Below are positions 22,639 through 30,695 of a stretch of DNA of 36,042 bases, piece by piece (position 1 is the first letter of the stretch; every line of letters starts with the position of its first letter). The notes under the pieces are model-generated. The model saw nothing but the letters and a program-made list of their open reading frames with translations, made no database searches and had not been told where the DNA came from. Both the position numbers and the translations under genes were made by a program. The DNA is from Bacteroidales bacterium (lineage in GTDB: Bacteria > Bacteroidota > Bacteroidia > Bacteroidales > WCHB1-69): positions 1-36,042 of the forward strand of contig JAGAEQ010000047.1 of NCBI GenBank assembly GCA_017613015.1, in the 5' to 3' direction.

Positions 22639-24483
22639 ATGAAGAAAGTATCGTTTTTTCGCAGCGCGAAGACGCTGTCGCTCGTAGCGGGAATCCTGTT
22701 CTCCGCACTTTCCGTATCCGCCCAGTCGGTGAAAACGGGAGAGGTTCCCAAAGTCATTCTGGATAATTTCAAAGGGCAGTTCCCCAAAGCGAAGTCGGTG
22801 AGCTGGGAGAAGGACGGTGACCGGTATGTCGTTTCCCACAAGGAGGACCAGTCTGTTGCGAAAAGTACCTATTCCGCTGACGGAAAGTATGTTAAAACCG
22901 CCATCAGCATGGATCAGGAGGATTTGCCGATGAATGTGTTCAACCATATCAAGAAGCAGTATCCGTCCTACGAAAGCTTGACCTATGTGTATTTGATCAA
23001 GGAACCGAAGGATTTGCAGTATTACCTGGTCGGAGTGTCGGTCCCGTCGAAGCAGCTGCAAGCCGACATGCGCTTCACCCTGATAGGCAGCCTGATTTCC
23101 AAGACGGAGCAGCCGATGCCGGAAGCCCAGACGGCGGAAAATGCGAACACGCCGGAAAAAAGCGGGGAGAAGGCCCCGGCCGTGAAGGACAAGAAAGCCG
23201 GACAACCCAAGGCGGACGCGAAGGCGGAAAGCAAAGCCGATGCCAAAGCCGACGCGAAGGCGAATGCCAAGGCGGAATCCAAAAACGCCGCCAAAGCCGA
23301 GACTCCGAAGAAGTCCCGCAAGACGGACCCTTTCCTGATCAGCGAGGACAAGGTGCCTGCCAATGTGCTGAAAATGTTCAAAAAACGCATGATGAACGCT
23401 TCCGATGTGCGCTGGTATTACAAACCGGGCGACTCCATCTACACCGTCAAATGCGTGGTGCGCGACCAGCAGACCTTGGGCAAGTTCAGCGACAAGGGCA
23501 AATGGATCAGCAGCCGCACCGAGCTGGAGAAGGAACGTGTGCCTTCCGCCGTGTACAAGACCATCAATCAGTTTTATCCTTCCTATAAGTTCGTTTCCGC
23601 CGGAAAGGAAATCCGCAGCGACAAGCAGGACTTTTTCGCCGTGGAAATCATAGAGAAGGCGAATGCGCGGACGGGCGGCGTCACCACTTTGTACTTGGAC
23701 AAGAGCGCACGCATCAAATACATAGAAGAGCCTGATTACCAGATTGCCGATCCTTCGACCAAACTGACGGCGGAGGAGGAGCGCATGGAGAAGAAATTGG
23801 AGAAGGAGTTCACCAAGGACCGCAAACTGGACATTTATCCGGTCAAGTCCATCAGCGCAGATGAAATTCCCAATGAAATCCACAAGTGGACAGACCTCTA
23901 CTATCCTGAATATGTGTACAAAAACATCCGCTACGAGGAGGACGAGGATTTTGAGAAGGAGGGGAACATCTATATCATTCTCATTCAGCGTCCCGGTGTG
24001 GGGCAGCCGTATGCCACCGTGTATTTCACCCGGACGGGCAAGTTCCTGAAACTGGTGGACGAGTTCCGCTCCGAAGAGGAGATAGAGGCGCAGATGGAGG
24101 CCAAACGGACGCCGCCGGTGGTGCCCATGAACGTGGCCGCCGCCTTCAAGAACCGGGTGACGGACGCGAACGATGTCAGCTGGAACAAGGACGAGGAGAA
24201 CCATTGGGTGGCTTCCTACACGGACAAGAAGGAGCAGCGGAAGCAGACGGCCTACACGACAGACGCTTTCTGGGTGTTCACCCGCACGGAAATCCCCTTG
24301 TCCAAGGTCCCGTCATCGGTGAGGAACTATATCGAGAAGAATTTTGCCCATACCGAAATCAAGGAGTGCTGGTCGGTTTCCGATCCGCAGAACAAACTGT
24401 ATTATACGGTAAACCTGTACAATAAAAAGACAAAACTCCGTTTTAACATGTCATTCACCCAGTCGGGGAAACCGATGGAGTAG
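22639..24483 (+). CDS. Secreted protein with repeated PepSY/BLIP-like domains and a Lys/Ala linker
   Basis: The start is set at 22639 (signal peptide MKKVSFFRSAKTLSLVAGILFSALSVSAQ), giving 614 residues. The frame extends 30 codons further upstream, but that lies before the promoter box. The mature protein is a series of related modules with the pattern VPxxVxxxFxxxFPxAxxVxW, then a strand pair and FTxxGxxxxxxxxL, seen at EVPKVILDNFKGQFPKAKSV, DKVPANVLKMFKKRM, RVPSAVYKTINQFYPSY, DEIPNEIHKWTDLYYPEY and VPSSVRNYIEKNF. This fits the PepSY-like family of Bacteroidota periplasmic proteins (formerly DUF2874). A low-complexity Lys/Ala/Glu linker divides the first pair of modules from the rest. Role unknown. 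The next gene begins 31 bases downstream, suggesting co-transcription with the SGNH/MBOAT genes. Confidence 0.8.
   Translation: MKKVSFFRSAKTLSLVAGILFSALSVSAQSVKTGEVPKVILDNFKGQFPKAKSVSWEKDGDRYVVSHKEDQSVAKSTYSADGKYVKTAISMDQEDLPMNVFNHIKKQYPSYESLTYVYLIKEPKDLQYYLVGVSVPSKQLQADMRFTLIGSLISKTEQPMPEAQTAENANTPEKSGEKAPAVKDKKAGQPKADAKAESKADAKADAKANAKAESKNAAKAETPKKSRKTDPFLISEDKVPANVLKMFKKRMMNASDVRWYYKPGDSIYTVKCVVRDQQTLGKFSDKGKWISSRTELEKERVPSAVYKTINQFYPSYKFVSAGKEIRSDKQDFFAVEIIEKANARTGGVTTLYLDKSARIKYIEEPDYQIADPSTKLTAEEERMEKKLEKEFTKDRKLDIYPVKSISADEIPNEIHKWTDLYYPEYVYKNIRYEEDEDFEKEGNIYIILIQRPGVGQPYATVYFTRTGKFLKLVDEFRSEEEIEAQMEAKRTPPVVPMNVAAAFKNRVTDANDVSWNKDEENHWVASYTDKKEQRKQTAYTTDAFWVFTRTEIPLSKVPSSVRNYIEKNFAHTEIKECWSVSDPQNKLYYTVNLYNKKTKLRFNMSFTQSGKPME
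23209..23301 (+). repeat. Low-complexity Lys/Ala/Asp coding repeat
   Basis: The DNA encodes a run of KADAKAESKA-type units (KADAK, AESKA, DAKAD, AKANA, KAESK). It is a highly charged, probably helical or extended linker inside the PepSY-like protein. Synonymous variation (GCC, GCG; AAA, AAG) shows it is not a fresh DNA slippage expansion, although such tracts often vary in length between strains. Confidence 0.8.
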
Positions 24484-24514
24484 TGTTTGGCAAACCTAAA
24501 AGATTACTGAGAGC

Positions 24515-25957
24515 ATGAAACCTTTTCAAGTGCTGCTGTATATGTGCTGCGCGGTGTGTCTGCTGGCCCTGCTCGGGGCGCTGATGCCTTCGGAAGGCGT
24601 GTCCGTGGGTGCGGTGAACCTGCGTTTCCCGTCCCCTGCGGAAGTGGTCAGGGAAAGCGCGAAGCAGGAGGTGATAGATGTGGACAGCACCATAGACAGG
24701 CTGCGCCAGGGCACGCAGGCGAGCGGGCTGCGTTCCGTCGTGGACAGTTTGAAATTCTACAAGAACTTCACCACGGAGAATGTGGCGCGTATCCATTTCC
24801 CGAACAACGATTACACCTATTTCGACCCTTTGTTCGCCCAATGCCGCAAGGCGGCTTCCGGACGAAAGGTCAGGATTTTGCATTACGGGGATTCCCAGAT
24901 AGAGATGGACCGGATTTCCAGTACCTTGCGGCAGGAGCTGCAAGCGCGTTTCGGAGGCATGGGCGCGGGCATACTGCCGCCGGTACAGACCATTCCGACC
25001 TTTACGTTGAGCCAGTCTTCCTCCGGATTGCAGCGCTATGTGTGCTACGGGGATTCGACCCAGCCGAGGGCGCCGCACCGTCGTTACGGTTTGCTGGCCA
25101 CTTGCGCCTACACTTCGGGGGGAGCCACCTTCTCCGCCCGGGCCTCTTCGGGCAAAAGGGTGCAGCCTTTGGCGCGGAAGTACCAGCAGGTCACCTTGAT
25201 TGTCGGGGCCAACCAACCGGGATTCTCCGCGACCTGCAAGGGCGTGACCCGCACCTTGCCCCAGGCGGTCAAGGGGGTCAGCCTGCTCCAGTGGACGTTT
25301 GAGGATTCCCTGAGTTCGGTACAGCTGACGATGAACGGCAGCGCCGATGTGTACGGCATCGCCTTGGAGGGCAAGCACGGCATCTCGGTCAGCAACGTGC
25401 CGATGCGGGGCTGCTCCGGCACCATTTTCACCCGCATAGATTCTTCTGTTTTGGGGCAGTGTTACCGCAAAATGCACATTGATTTGATTATCATGCAATA
25501 TGGAGGCAATATGATGCCTTCCATCAGCAGCGAGAAAGCCATTTCCAACTACATGGGCATGATTTCCAAGCAGCTGAAATACATCCATCAGCTGTATCCG
25601 CAGGCAAAGGTGCTGTTTGTCGGCCCTTCCGACATGTCCAAGCGCGTCAATGGCAAGCTGCAAACCTATCCTTTCCTTCCGAAGATGAACGAGGCCCTGA
25701 AACAGACCGTGCTGGCGAACGACGCGGCCTATTGGGACATGTTCCATGTGATGGGAGGGGAGAACGCCATGATACAATGGGTGGCACACCAGCCAGCATG
25801 GGCGGGTCCCGATTATGTGCATTTCACGGAGGCCGGTGCGGCGGAAATCGCACGCATCCTTTCCAATGCCTTCCTGACCCATTACGATTTCTACGAATTG
25901 CGAAGCCGCTGCCGTCCGGAGCTGGTACGCCAGTTTATGACGCGAAATATCGAATAA
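24515..25957 (+). CDS. SGNH/GDSL hydrolase-like exported protein 1
   Basis: A 480-residue protein with an N-terminal hydrophobic segment (LLYMCCAVCLLALLGALM) that acts as a signal anchor or signal peptide. The SGNH blocks can be read: block I ILHYGDSQIEMDR with nucleophile Ser127, a Gly-containing block II (PMRGCSG), block III MQYGGN (Gly330, Gly331, Asn332) and block V DYVHFTEAG with Asp433 and His436. A carbohydrate-binding-like beta insert occupies roughly residues 150-310. These families remove or transfer acetyl groups on glycans. It is the first gene of a tight trio: 3 bases separate it from a second SGNH protein, and an MBOAT acyltransferase follows. An envelope polysaccharide or peptidoglycan O-acylation role is inferred from context. 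Confidence 0.85.
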   Translation: MKPFQVLLYMCCAVCLLALLGALMPSEGVSVGAVNLRFPSPAEVVRESAKQEVIDVDSTIDRLRQGTQASGLRSVVDSLKFYKNFTTENVARIHFPNNDYTYFDPLFAQCRKAASGRKVRILHYGDSQIEMDRISSTLRQELQARFGGMGAGILPPVQTIPTFTLSQSSSGLQRYVCYGDSTQPRAPHRRYGLLATCAYTSGGATFSARASSGKRVQPLARKYQQVTLIVGANQPGFSATCKGVTRTLPQAVKGVSLLQWTFEDSLSSVQLTMNGSADVYGIALEGKHGISVSNVPMRGCSGTIFTRIDSSVLGQCYRKMHIDLIIMQYGGNMMPSISSEKAISNYMGMISKQLKYIHQLYPQAKVLFVGPSDMSKRVNGKLQTYPFLPKMNEALKQTVLANDAAYWDMFHVMGGENAMIQWVAHQPAWAGPDYVHFTEAGAAEIARILSNAFLTHYDFYELRSRCRPELVRQFMTRNIE

Positions 25958-25960
25958 TCC

Positions 25961-27229
25961 ATGCGGCGTTTCCTTTGGTGTGGCTTGGTGTGGGCGTTTT
26001 TGGGACTTTGTCCGCTTTCCGCACAGCCTTTCATCCCTTCGCTTTCGGAGGACGGGATGGCCTTGGCGGACAGCTGCCGCCTGTATTTTCCGGCGGGGAC
26101 GCACGCCTTCGTTCCTTTGTTCCGGGCTTGGGACACCTTGTTTGAGGAGGGGACGGGCACCATCAACATTCTGCATATCGGGGGATCCCATGTGCAGGCG
26201 GGCATTTTCCCACACCAGGTGCGCACGCGCCTGCTTCAGACCGCTCCCGGACTGACGGGCCGCCGGGGTTTTGTCTTCCCTTTTTCGGTGGCGAAAACCA
26301 ACAATCCTTATAATTATAAAGTGTCCTGCTGCGGACAGTGGGATTTTGCGAAGAACACCCAGCGGAGCATCCCGTATCCCTTGGGGCTTTCCGGCATGGC
26401 GGTGCTTCCCCGCACCCCATCCGCCACTTTGAGCCTCTGTCTGCGCAATAACGACGGGCTGTATTTTGATTTTGACAAGGTCAGGGTGTTCGGCTACTCC
26501 GATTCCGGCCGGGTTTTTCCCGTGCTGACGCTGAACGACACGGTGTTTCAGGGCCTCTACGATTCCGCGAGCCGCAGCTATGCCTTTGTGCTGGACCGCT
26601 ACACCGATTCCCTGACGCTTTCGTTTGTCGCGGAGGATTCGGTCTGGGAACCTTTTTGTCTTCGGGGAATATTGTTGGACAACGACTTGCCAGGTTTCAG
26701 CTACCATGCGGTGGGGGTGAACGGGGCCAGCGTGCCTTCTTACCTGCAATGCCCGTATTTCGCGAACGACCTGCGCTTTCTGCATCCCGACCTCTGTGTG
26801 TTTGGCATTGGCATCAACGACGCCAGCGGGGACGGTTTCGACACCGTGCTTTTCCGGCAGCGCTACGAGCGTCTGATTGAGGAGATACGGCGTGTCGCTC
26901 CGGACTGCTGCTTCCTGTTTGTCACGAACAACGACAGCTACCGCCGGGCGGGCCGCCGCCGTTACGAGGTGAACACCAACGGGCAGTTGGCGCGGCGTGT
27001 TTTCTACCGTTTGGCGGAGGAGTACGAAGGGGCTGTGTTTGACCAGTTTGCCCTGATGGGCGGTTTGAGGTCCATGAAAAGCTGGGAGGCTGCCGGACTG
27101 GCCCAGCACGACAAAGTGCATTTCACTGCGAAAGGCTACCGTTATATGGGCGATTTGCTCTACGGGGCGCTGATGCAATCGTATACGGACTATTTGAAGC
27201 GAAAGGGGACGGGAGATGCTATGGAATGA
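25961..27229 (+). CDS. SGNH/GDSL hydrolase-like exported protein 2 (block I Asp replaced)
   Basis: A 422-residue protein with a signal peptide (MRRFLWCGLVWAFLGLCPLSAQ). The SGNH layout is kept: block I ILHIGGSHVQAG has Ser76 but Gly75 where GDS would have Asp; GVNGASV supplies a block II Gly; block III is FGIGINDASGDG with Asn286; block V is HDKVHFTAKGY with Asp384 and His387. The nucleophile and the Asp-His pair are therefore present and only the block I Asp is lost, so activity is plausible but uncertain. It begins 3 bases after SGNH 1 and overlaps the MBOAT gene by 14 bases, so translation is probably coupled across the trio. Confidence 0.85.
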   Translation: MRRFLWCGLVWAFLGLCPLSAQPFIPSLSEDGMALADSCRLYFPAGTHAFVPLFRAWDTLFEEGTGTINILHIGGSHVQAGIFPHQVRTRLLQTAPGLTGRRGFVFPFSVAKTNNPYNYKVSCCGQWDFAKNTQRSIPYPLGLSGMAVLPRTPSATLSLCLRNNDGLYFDFDKVRVFGYSDSGRVFPVLTLNDTVFQGLYDSASRSYAFVLDRYTDSLTLSFVAEDSVWEPFCLRGILLDNDLPGFSYHAVGVNGASVPSYLQCPYFANDLRFLHPDLCVFGIGINDASGDGFDTVLFRQRYERLIEEIRRVAPDCCFLFVTNNDSYRRAGRRRYEVNTNGQLARRVFYRLAEEYEGAVFDQFALMGGLRSMKSWEAAGLAQHDKVHFTAKGYRYMGDLLYGALMQSYTDYLKRKGTGDAME

Positions 27230-29069
27230 GGTTTTGCGGTACTTGAAAACGCTGTTCTCCTTTAACGAGGCGCAGCCGCTGCTGTTCACCCAATTTTATT
27301 TTTGGGCGTTTTTTATCGTGGTTTTCTTAGGGCTCAGCCTGATAGGCAACCGCCGCCTGATGCGGAACGCCTTCCTGTTTTTGGCGAGTTTGTTTTTCTA
27401 CTTCAAAACGAGCGGGCTGTTTGTGCTTATTCTGGTGTTTTCCACCGTGTTTAACTTTTTTGCGGCCAAAGGCATACAGCGTTCGGTGCGGCCGGGTCCG
27501 CGCAAGCTCCGGGTGGCCGCGAGCGTGATGGTGAACCTGGCGGTCTTGTTCTATTTCAAATACGCCTATTTTTTCACCGATGTATACAACAACCTTTTCC
27601 ACACCCGCTATCAGGTGTTCAATTATTTGGCGCATTGGGCCAATGCCTTCGGCGGGCATTTCAACGCGGATGTGATCCTGCTGCCGGTGGGCATTTCCTT
27701 CTTCACTTTCCAGACCATCAGCTATGTGGTGGATGTGTACCGGGGGGATGTGAAAGCCGTGGATAACGTGCTGGATTTCGGTTTTTACGTGAGTTTCTTT
27801 CCGGGTCTGGTGGCGGGTCCCATTGTCCGGGCCTCCCAGTTTGTGCCGCAGCTGTACAAGCCCTTTTTCCTGTCACGCCGCCAGTTCGGCATGGCGGTTT
27901 TCTGGATTCTGAACGGATTGTTCAAGAAAATGGTGTTGAGCGATTACCTGGCCGTTAATTTCATTGACAGGGTTTTCGCCAATCCGTTGATGTATACGGG
28001 TTTTGAGAATCTTTCGGCTTTGTTTGCCTATTCCTTGCAGGTGTATGCGGATTTTTCCGGCTATACCGACATTGCGGTCGGTGTGGCCCTGCTGATGGGC
28101 TTTCATTTGCCCAAAAACTTCAATTCGCCCTATAAGGCGCAGAATCCAAGCCAGTTCTGGAAACGTTGGCACATCTCCCTCTCCAATTGGCTGAAGGATT
28201 ACTTGTATATTCCGCTGGGCGGGAACCGTAAGGCGACGGCGGCCACCTACCTGATGATTTTGGCCATTTCGCTGATTATTGTGTTCTTGGCAAAACTGTG
28301 GTGGGTGACGCTTTTGGTTGCTGTGCTGGCTTTGGGGCTGGCTTTCTGTCTGTTGTGCTGGCCGGAGAGCCGGAAAAAAATCAATACCAACATCAACATG
28401 ATGAATACCATGCTTTTCGGCGGATTATGGCACGGCGCCAGCTGGAATTTCATGCTGTGGGGCGGTTTGAATGGCTTGGGCATTTTGGCGTATAAAATCT
28501 GGCGAAACCGCACGCTGCTCCAGCGGATGGGCATAGCTTCGGCGGTGTTTCTGCTCTTTTTCGTGCTTAGCCGCTGGACGCATGCGCCCTTTTACAATTT
28601 GGCGGCGGTGTGGAGCGGCATATTCTGTTTCGGCACCTTGGTCGGCGGCGCGTGGCAGGCAGTTTCGCGGCGCGGTGGCATTGCTTGGGCCGGGCAGGCT
28701 TGGTCGGTGCTGATGACCTTTGTGTTTGTGACCTTCACCCGTTTGTTCTTTCGTTCAGGTTCCAATCTGAATCCGGCGGAGGCCAACGAAGTTGCCTGGA
28801 ACACAGCTGGTAACATGGTGCATCAGATGGGCGGGGCCTGGGATCTCTCCCTGATTCCCTCCATTGTGCACGAATACCGCGCCATTTTCCTGCTGTTTGC
28901 AGCCGGTATGCTGATCCATTGGCTTCCGGACCGTTTCAAACGCCGTTACCGTATGGCTTTTGCAAGACTACCCCTTCCCGTCACACTCATGGCGGTCGTG
29001 CTGGCGGTGTTTGTGATATACCAGTTTATCACCGCTGATTTGCAGTCGTTTATTTATTTCCAGTTTTAG
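27216..29069 (+). CDS. MBOAT family O-acyltransferase (AlgI/DltB-like)
   Basis: A 617-residue multi-pass membrane protein. Family signatures are VGISFFTFQTISYVVDVYRG, SFFPGLVAGPIVR, YADFSGYTDIAVGVALLMG, QFWKRWHISLSNWLKDYLYI and the catalytic-His motif GGLWHGASWNF (His406). Such proteins pass acyl groups, usually acetyl, across the membrane for transfer to envelope glycans, typically with an extracytoplasmic SGNH partner. It is longer than classic AlgI (about 500 residues), with extra C-terminal membrane segments. The start overlaps the end of SGNH 2 by 14 bases. This is the last gene of the unit; a small inverted repeat spans its stop codon. The acceptor glycan is unknown. Confidence 0.92.
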   Translation: MLWNEVLRYLKTLFSFNEAQPLLFTQFYFWAFFIVVFLGLSLIGNRRLMRNAFLFLASLFFYFKTSGLFVLILVFSTVFNFFAAKGIQRSVRPGPRKLRVAASVMVNLAVLFYFKYAYFFTDVYNNLFHTRYQVFNYLAHWANAFGGHFNADVILLPVGISFFTFQTISYVVDVYRGDVKAVDNVLDFGFYVSFFPGLVAGPIVRASQFVPQLYKPFFLSRRQFGMAVFWILNGLFKKMVLSDYLAVNFIDRVFANPLMYTGFENLSALFAYSLQVYADFSGYTDIAVGVALLMGFHLPKNFNSPYKAQNPSQFWKRWHISLSNWLKDYLYIPLGGNRKATAATYLMILAISLIIVFLAKLWWVTLLVAVLALGLAFCLLCWPESRKKINTNINMMNTMLFGGLWHGASWNFMLWGGLNGLGILAYKIWRNRTLLQRMGIASAVFLLFFVLSRWTHAPFYNLAAVWSGIFCFGTLVGGAWQAVSRRGGIAWAGQAWSVLMTFVFVTFTRLFFRSGSNLNPAEANEVAWNTAGNMVHQMGGAWDLSLIPSIVHEYRAIFLLFAAGMLIHWLPDRFKRRYRMAFARLPLPVTLMAVVLAVFVIYQFITADLQSFIYFQF

Positions 29070-29080
29070 TTTTCTGGAAA
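29057..29080. other. Inverted repeat spanning the MBOAT stop codon
   Basis: TTTCCAG (29057-29063) and CTGGAAA (29074-29080) form a 7-bp stem around the loop TTTTAGTTTT, which contains the TAG stop. It lacks a following T tract, so it is at best a weak terminator or an mRNA 3'-end stabilising hairpin. The facing genes MBOAT and gpx end 150 bases apart, and no stronger terminator was found between them. Confidence 0.4.
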
Positions 29081-29218
29081 GGGAGGGGACATTAACCGTA
29101 CCGTCGGGTTCTGCTGTCTTGTTCCCTTTTTTAGGGTCAAACTACCCGCCATGCCTGTTTGGGCACTCTTGGCGTTCCAATTGACGCGCGTGGGCGTCTT
29201 GTGTTGTTTGCGGCTTTC

Positions 29219-29761
29219 TCACAGCAGCGCCTCAATCTCTTTTTCGAAATCAGCGGGTTCGGTGGTGGGGGCGAAACGCTTCACCGTAACGCCGTCTTTG
29301 GCGATGAGGAATTTGGTGAAGTTCCACAGTATGTCGCTCTCTTTCTTGGCCGATGTGCTGAGGGTTTTGAGCAGGGTGTGCGTGGCTTTGGCTTTCAGGC
29401 CTTTGTATTCCTCGGTGGGAGCCTGTGCCTTGAGCCAGGTAAAAATAGGGTGCTCCTCCTCGCCATTGACATCGATTTTCTTCATTATCTGGAAGCTGAC
29501 GCCGTAATTCAGTCGGCAGAACTCCTGTATTTCTCTGTCGGTGCCGGGGTCCTGCTCCTTGAACTGGTTGCAGGGAAAGCCGATGCAAACCAGGCCGCGC
29601 TCGCGATACTTTTCGTTCAGCGCCTCCAAACCGTCGAACTGGGGCGTGAAGCCGCACTTGCTGGCGGTATTGACGATGAGCAGTATCTTGCCTTCAAACT
29701 CCTTGAAATCAATCTCTTTCCCGTTGCTCGCAACGGCCTTGAAATCATAAATGGTAGCCAT
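29219..29761 (-). CDS. Glutathione peroxidase family thiol peroxidase
   Basis: A 180-residue thioredoxin-fold peroxidase that reduces hydroperoxides. Active-site elements are Cys36 in NTASKCGFTPQF (cysteine, not selenocysteine), Gln66 in GFPCNQF, and Trp146-Asn147 in ILWNFTKFLI. The second Cys in FPCNQF (Cys64) and the Cys in EFCRLNYG (Cys82) are candidate resolving residues; bacterial members of this family usually use thioredoxin rather than glutathione. A short Lys/Thr-rich insertion precedes the WNF motif. It is 67 bases downstream of the FKBP series and may be read from the same transcript; no TAnnTTTG box is seen in that gap. Confidence 0.92.
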   Translation of the reverse strand: MATIYDFKAVASNGKEIDFKEFEGKILLIVNTASKCGFTPQFDGLEALNEKYRERGLVCIGFPCNQFKEQDPGTDREIQEFCRLNYGVSFQIMKKIDVNGEEEHPIFTWLKAQAPTEEYKGLKAKATHTLLKTLSTSAKKESDILWNFTKFLIAKDGVTVKRFAPTTEPADFEKEIEALL

Positions 29762-29828
29762 GTCGTGTTTTTTTATGGTGAAGTGTTAATATAACGCGGC
29801 GAGGGTGTGTCTCACAAGATGTTAAAGT

Positions 29829-30671
29829 CTAATGGAAGTCAAGCAGCTCCACTTCGAAGACCAAAGGGGAGAAAGGAGGGATGATGTCTCCTGCGCCTCT
29901 TTCCCCGTAGGCGATGGCGGAGGGCAGCACTAACGTGGCTTTGCCGCCTTTTTTCATCAGGGCGATGCCTTCGTCCCATCCGGCGATGACCTGTCCCATG
30001 CCCAACTCAAAGGTGAAGGGCTTGTTGCGGTTGTAGGAGGCGTCGAAAACGGTGCCGTCCAGCAGCATGCCGCGGTAGTGGACCGTGCAGCTCATCCCTT
30101 TGACCGGATGCTTGCCCTTGCCGGCTTTGGTCTCAATGTAGTATAGTCCGGATGCGGTCGGTTCGGCTTGCAGGTTCTTGCTCTCCAAGTAGGCTTGGAT
30201 CAGCTCCTTTTCCTTGGCTAGGGACTCCTGCATTTGCTGGGCCTTGTATTCCTCAAAGGTCTGGATGTTGTGCAGGCAGACCGTCAGGTACAGCATGGTT
30301 TTCTTTTTGACGAATGCGGGTACGTTGCCGTAGTTGTACGTCTCGAAATAGGCTTTGGCGGGAAGGATGAAGGTGGCGGAGTCGCCGAGGCGCATCAGCT
30401 GCAATCCCTCGTAGATGTCGCCTGCGAATTTGGCGGGCTGCATCATGGTCTGGATTTCCCGTCCGCTTTGGATGACGGAGTCGTTGTCGGTGCGCATCTC
30501 AAGGAAGAGGGTGAGCACGTCGCCCGATTGCGGGGTGTTGCCGTTGATGTTCTGGGTGTGGAAACGGTAATACAGCCCGTTTTCCGTTTTTTTGAAGCCT
30601 TTGTGGTCGTTGCAGGCGGTCATGCCCCAGCAGAGCAGGCCTATCCATGCGATGGTGAACGCTTTTTTCAT
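29829..30671 (-). CDS. FKBP-type peptidyl-prolyl isomerase lipoprotein, complete active site
   Basis: A 280-residue lipoprotein (MKKAFTIAWIGLLCWGMTAC, lipobox MTAC). Residues about 35-150 look like a degenerate FKBP-like domain (SGDVLTLFLEMRTDNDSVI, GLQLMRLGDSATFILPA). A helical linker follows (about 150-180), then a full FKBP domain (about 180-280): VHYRGMLLDGTVFDASYNR, AGWDEGIALMKKGGKATLVL, AIAYGERGAG and PPFSPLVFEVELLD. The conserved Tyr, Phe-Asp, Trp and Tyr of the active site are all present, so this copy is expected to be a working proline isomerase. It acts on the periplasmic side of an envelope membrane. It is the third of three consecutive FKBP genes and lies 24 bases after the second. 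Confidence 0.9.
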   Translation of the reverse strand: MKKAFTIAWIGLLCWGMTACNDHKGFKKTENGLYYRFHTQNINGNTPQSGDVLTLFLEMRTDNDSVIQSGREIQTMMQPAKFAGDIYEGLQLMRLGDSATFILPAKAYFETYNYGNVPAFVKKKTMLYLTVCLHNIQTFEEYKAQQMQESLAKEKELIQAYLESKNLQAEPTASGLYYIETKAGKGKHPVKGMSCTVHYRGMLLDGTVFDASYNRNKPFTFELGMGQVIAGWDEGIALMKKGGKATLVLPSAIAYGERGAGDIIPPFSPLVFEVELLDFH

Positions 30672-30695
30672 GTTTTTCCGTTTAGGGGTGAATGT

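Noticed and set aside
24455..27289. A 944-codon open frame on the minus strand opposite the end of the PepSY-like gene and both SGNH genes.
   Set aside because: The plus-strand genes have clear family motifs and signal peptides; the antisense frame has no recognisable domain, is rich in Arg, His, Gly and Val, and is explained by biased codon use that avoids antisense stops.
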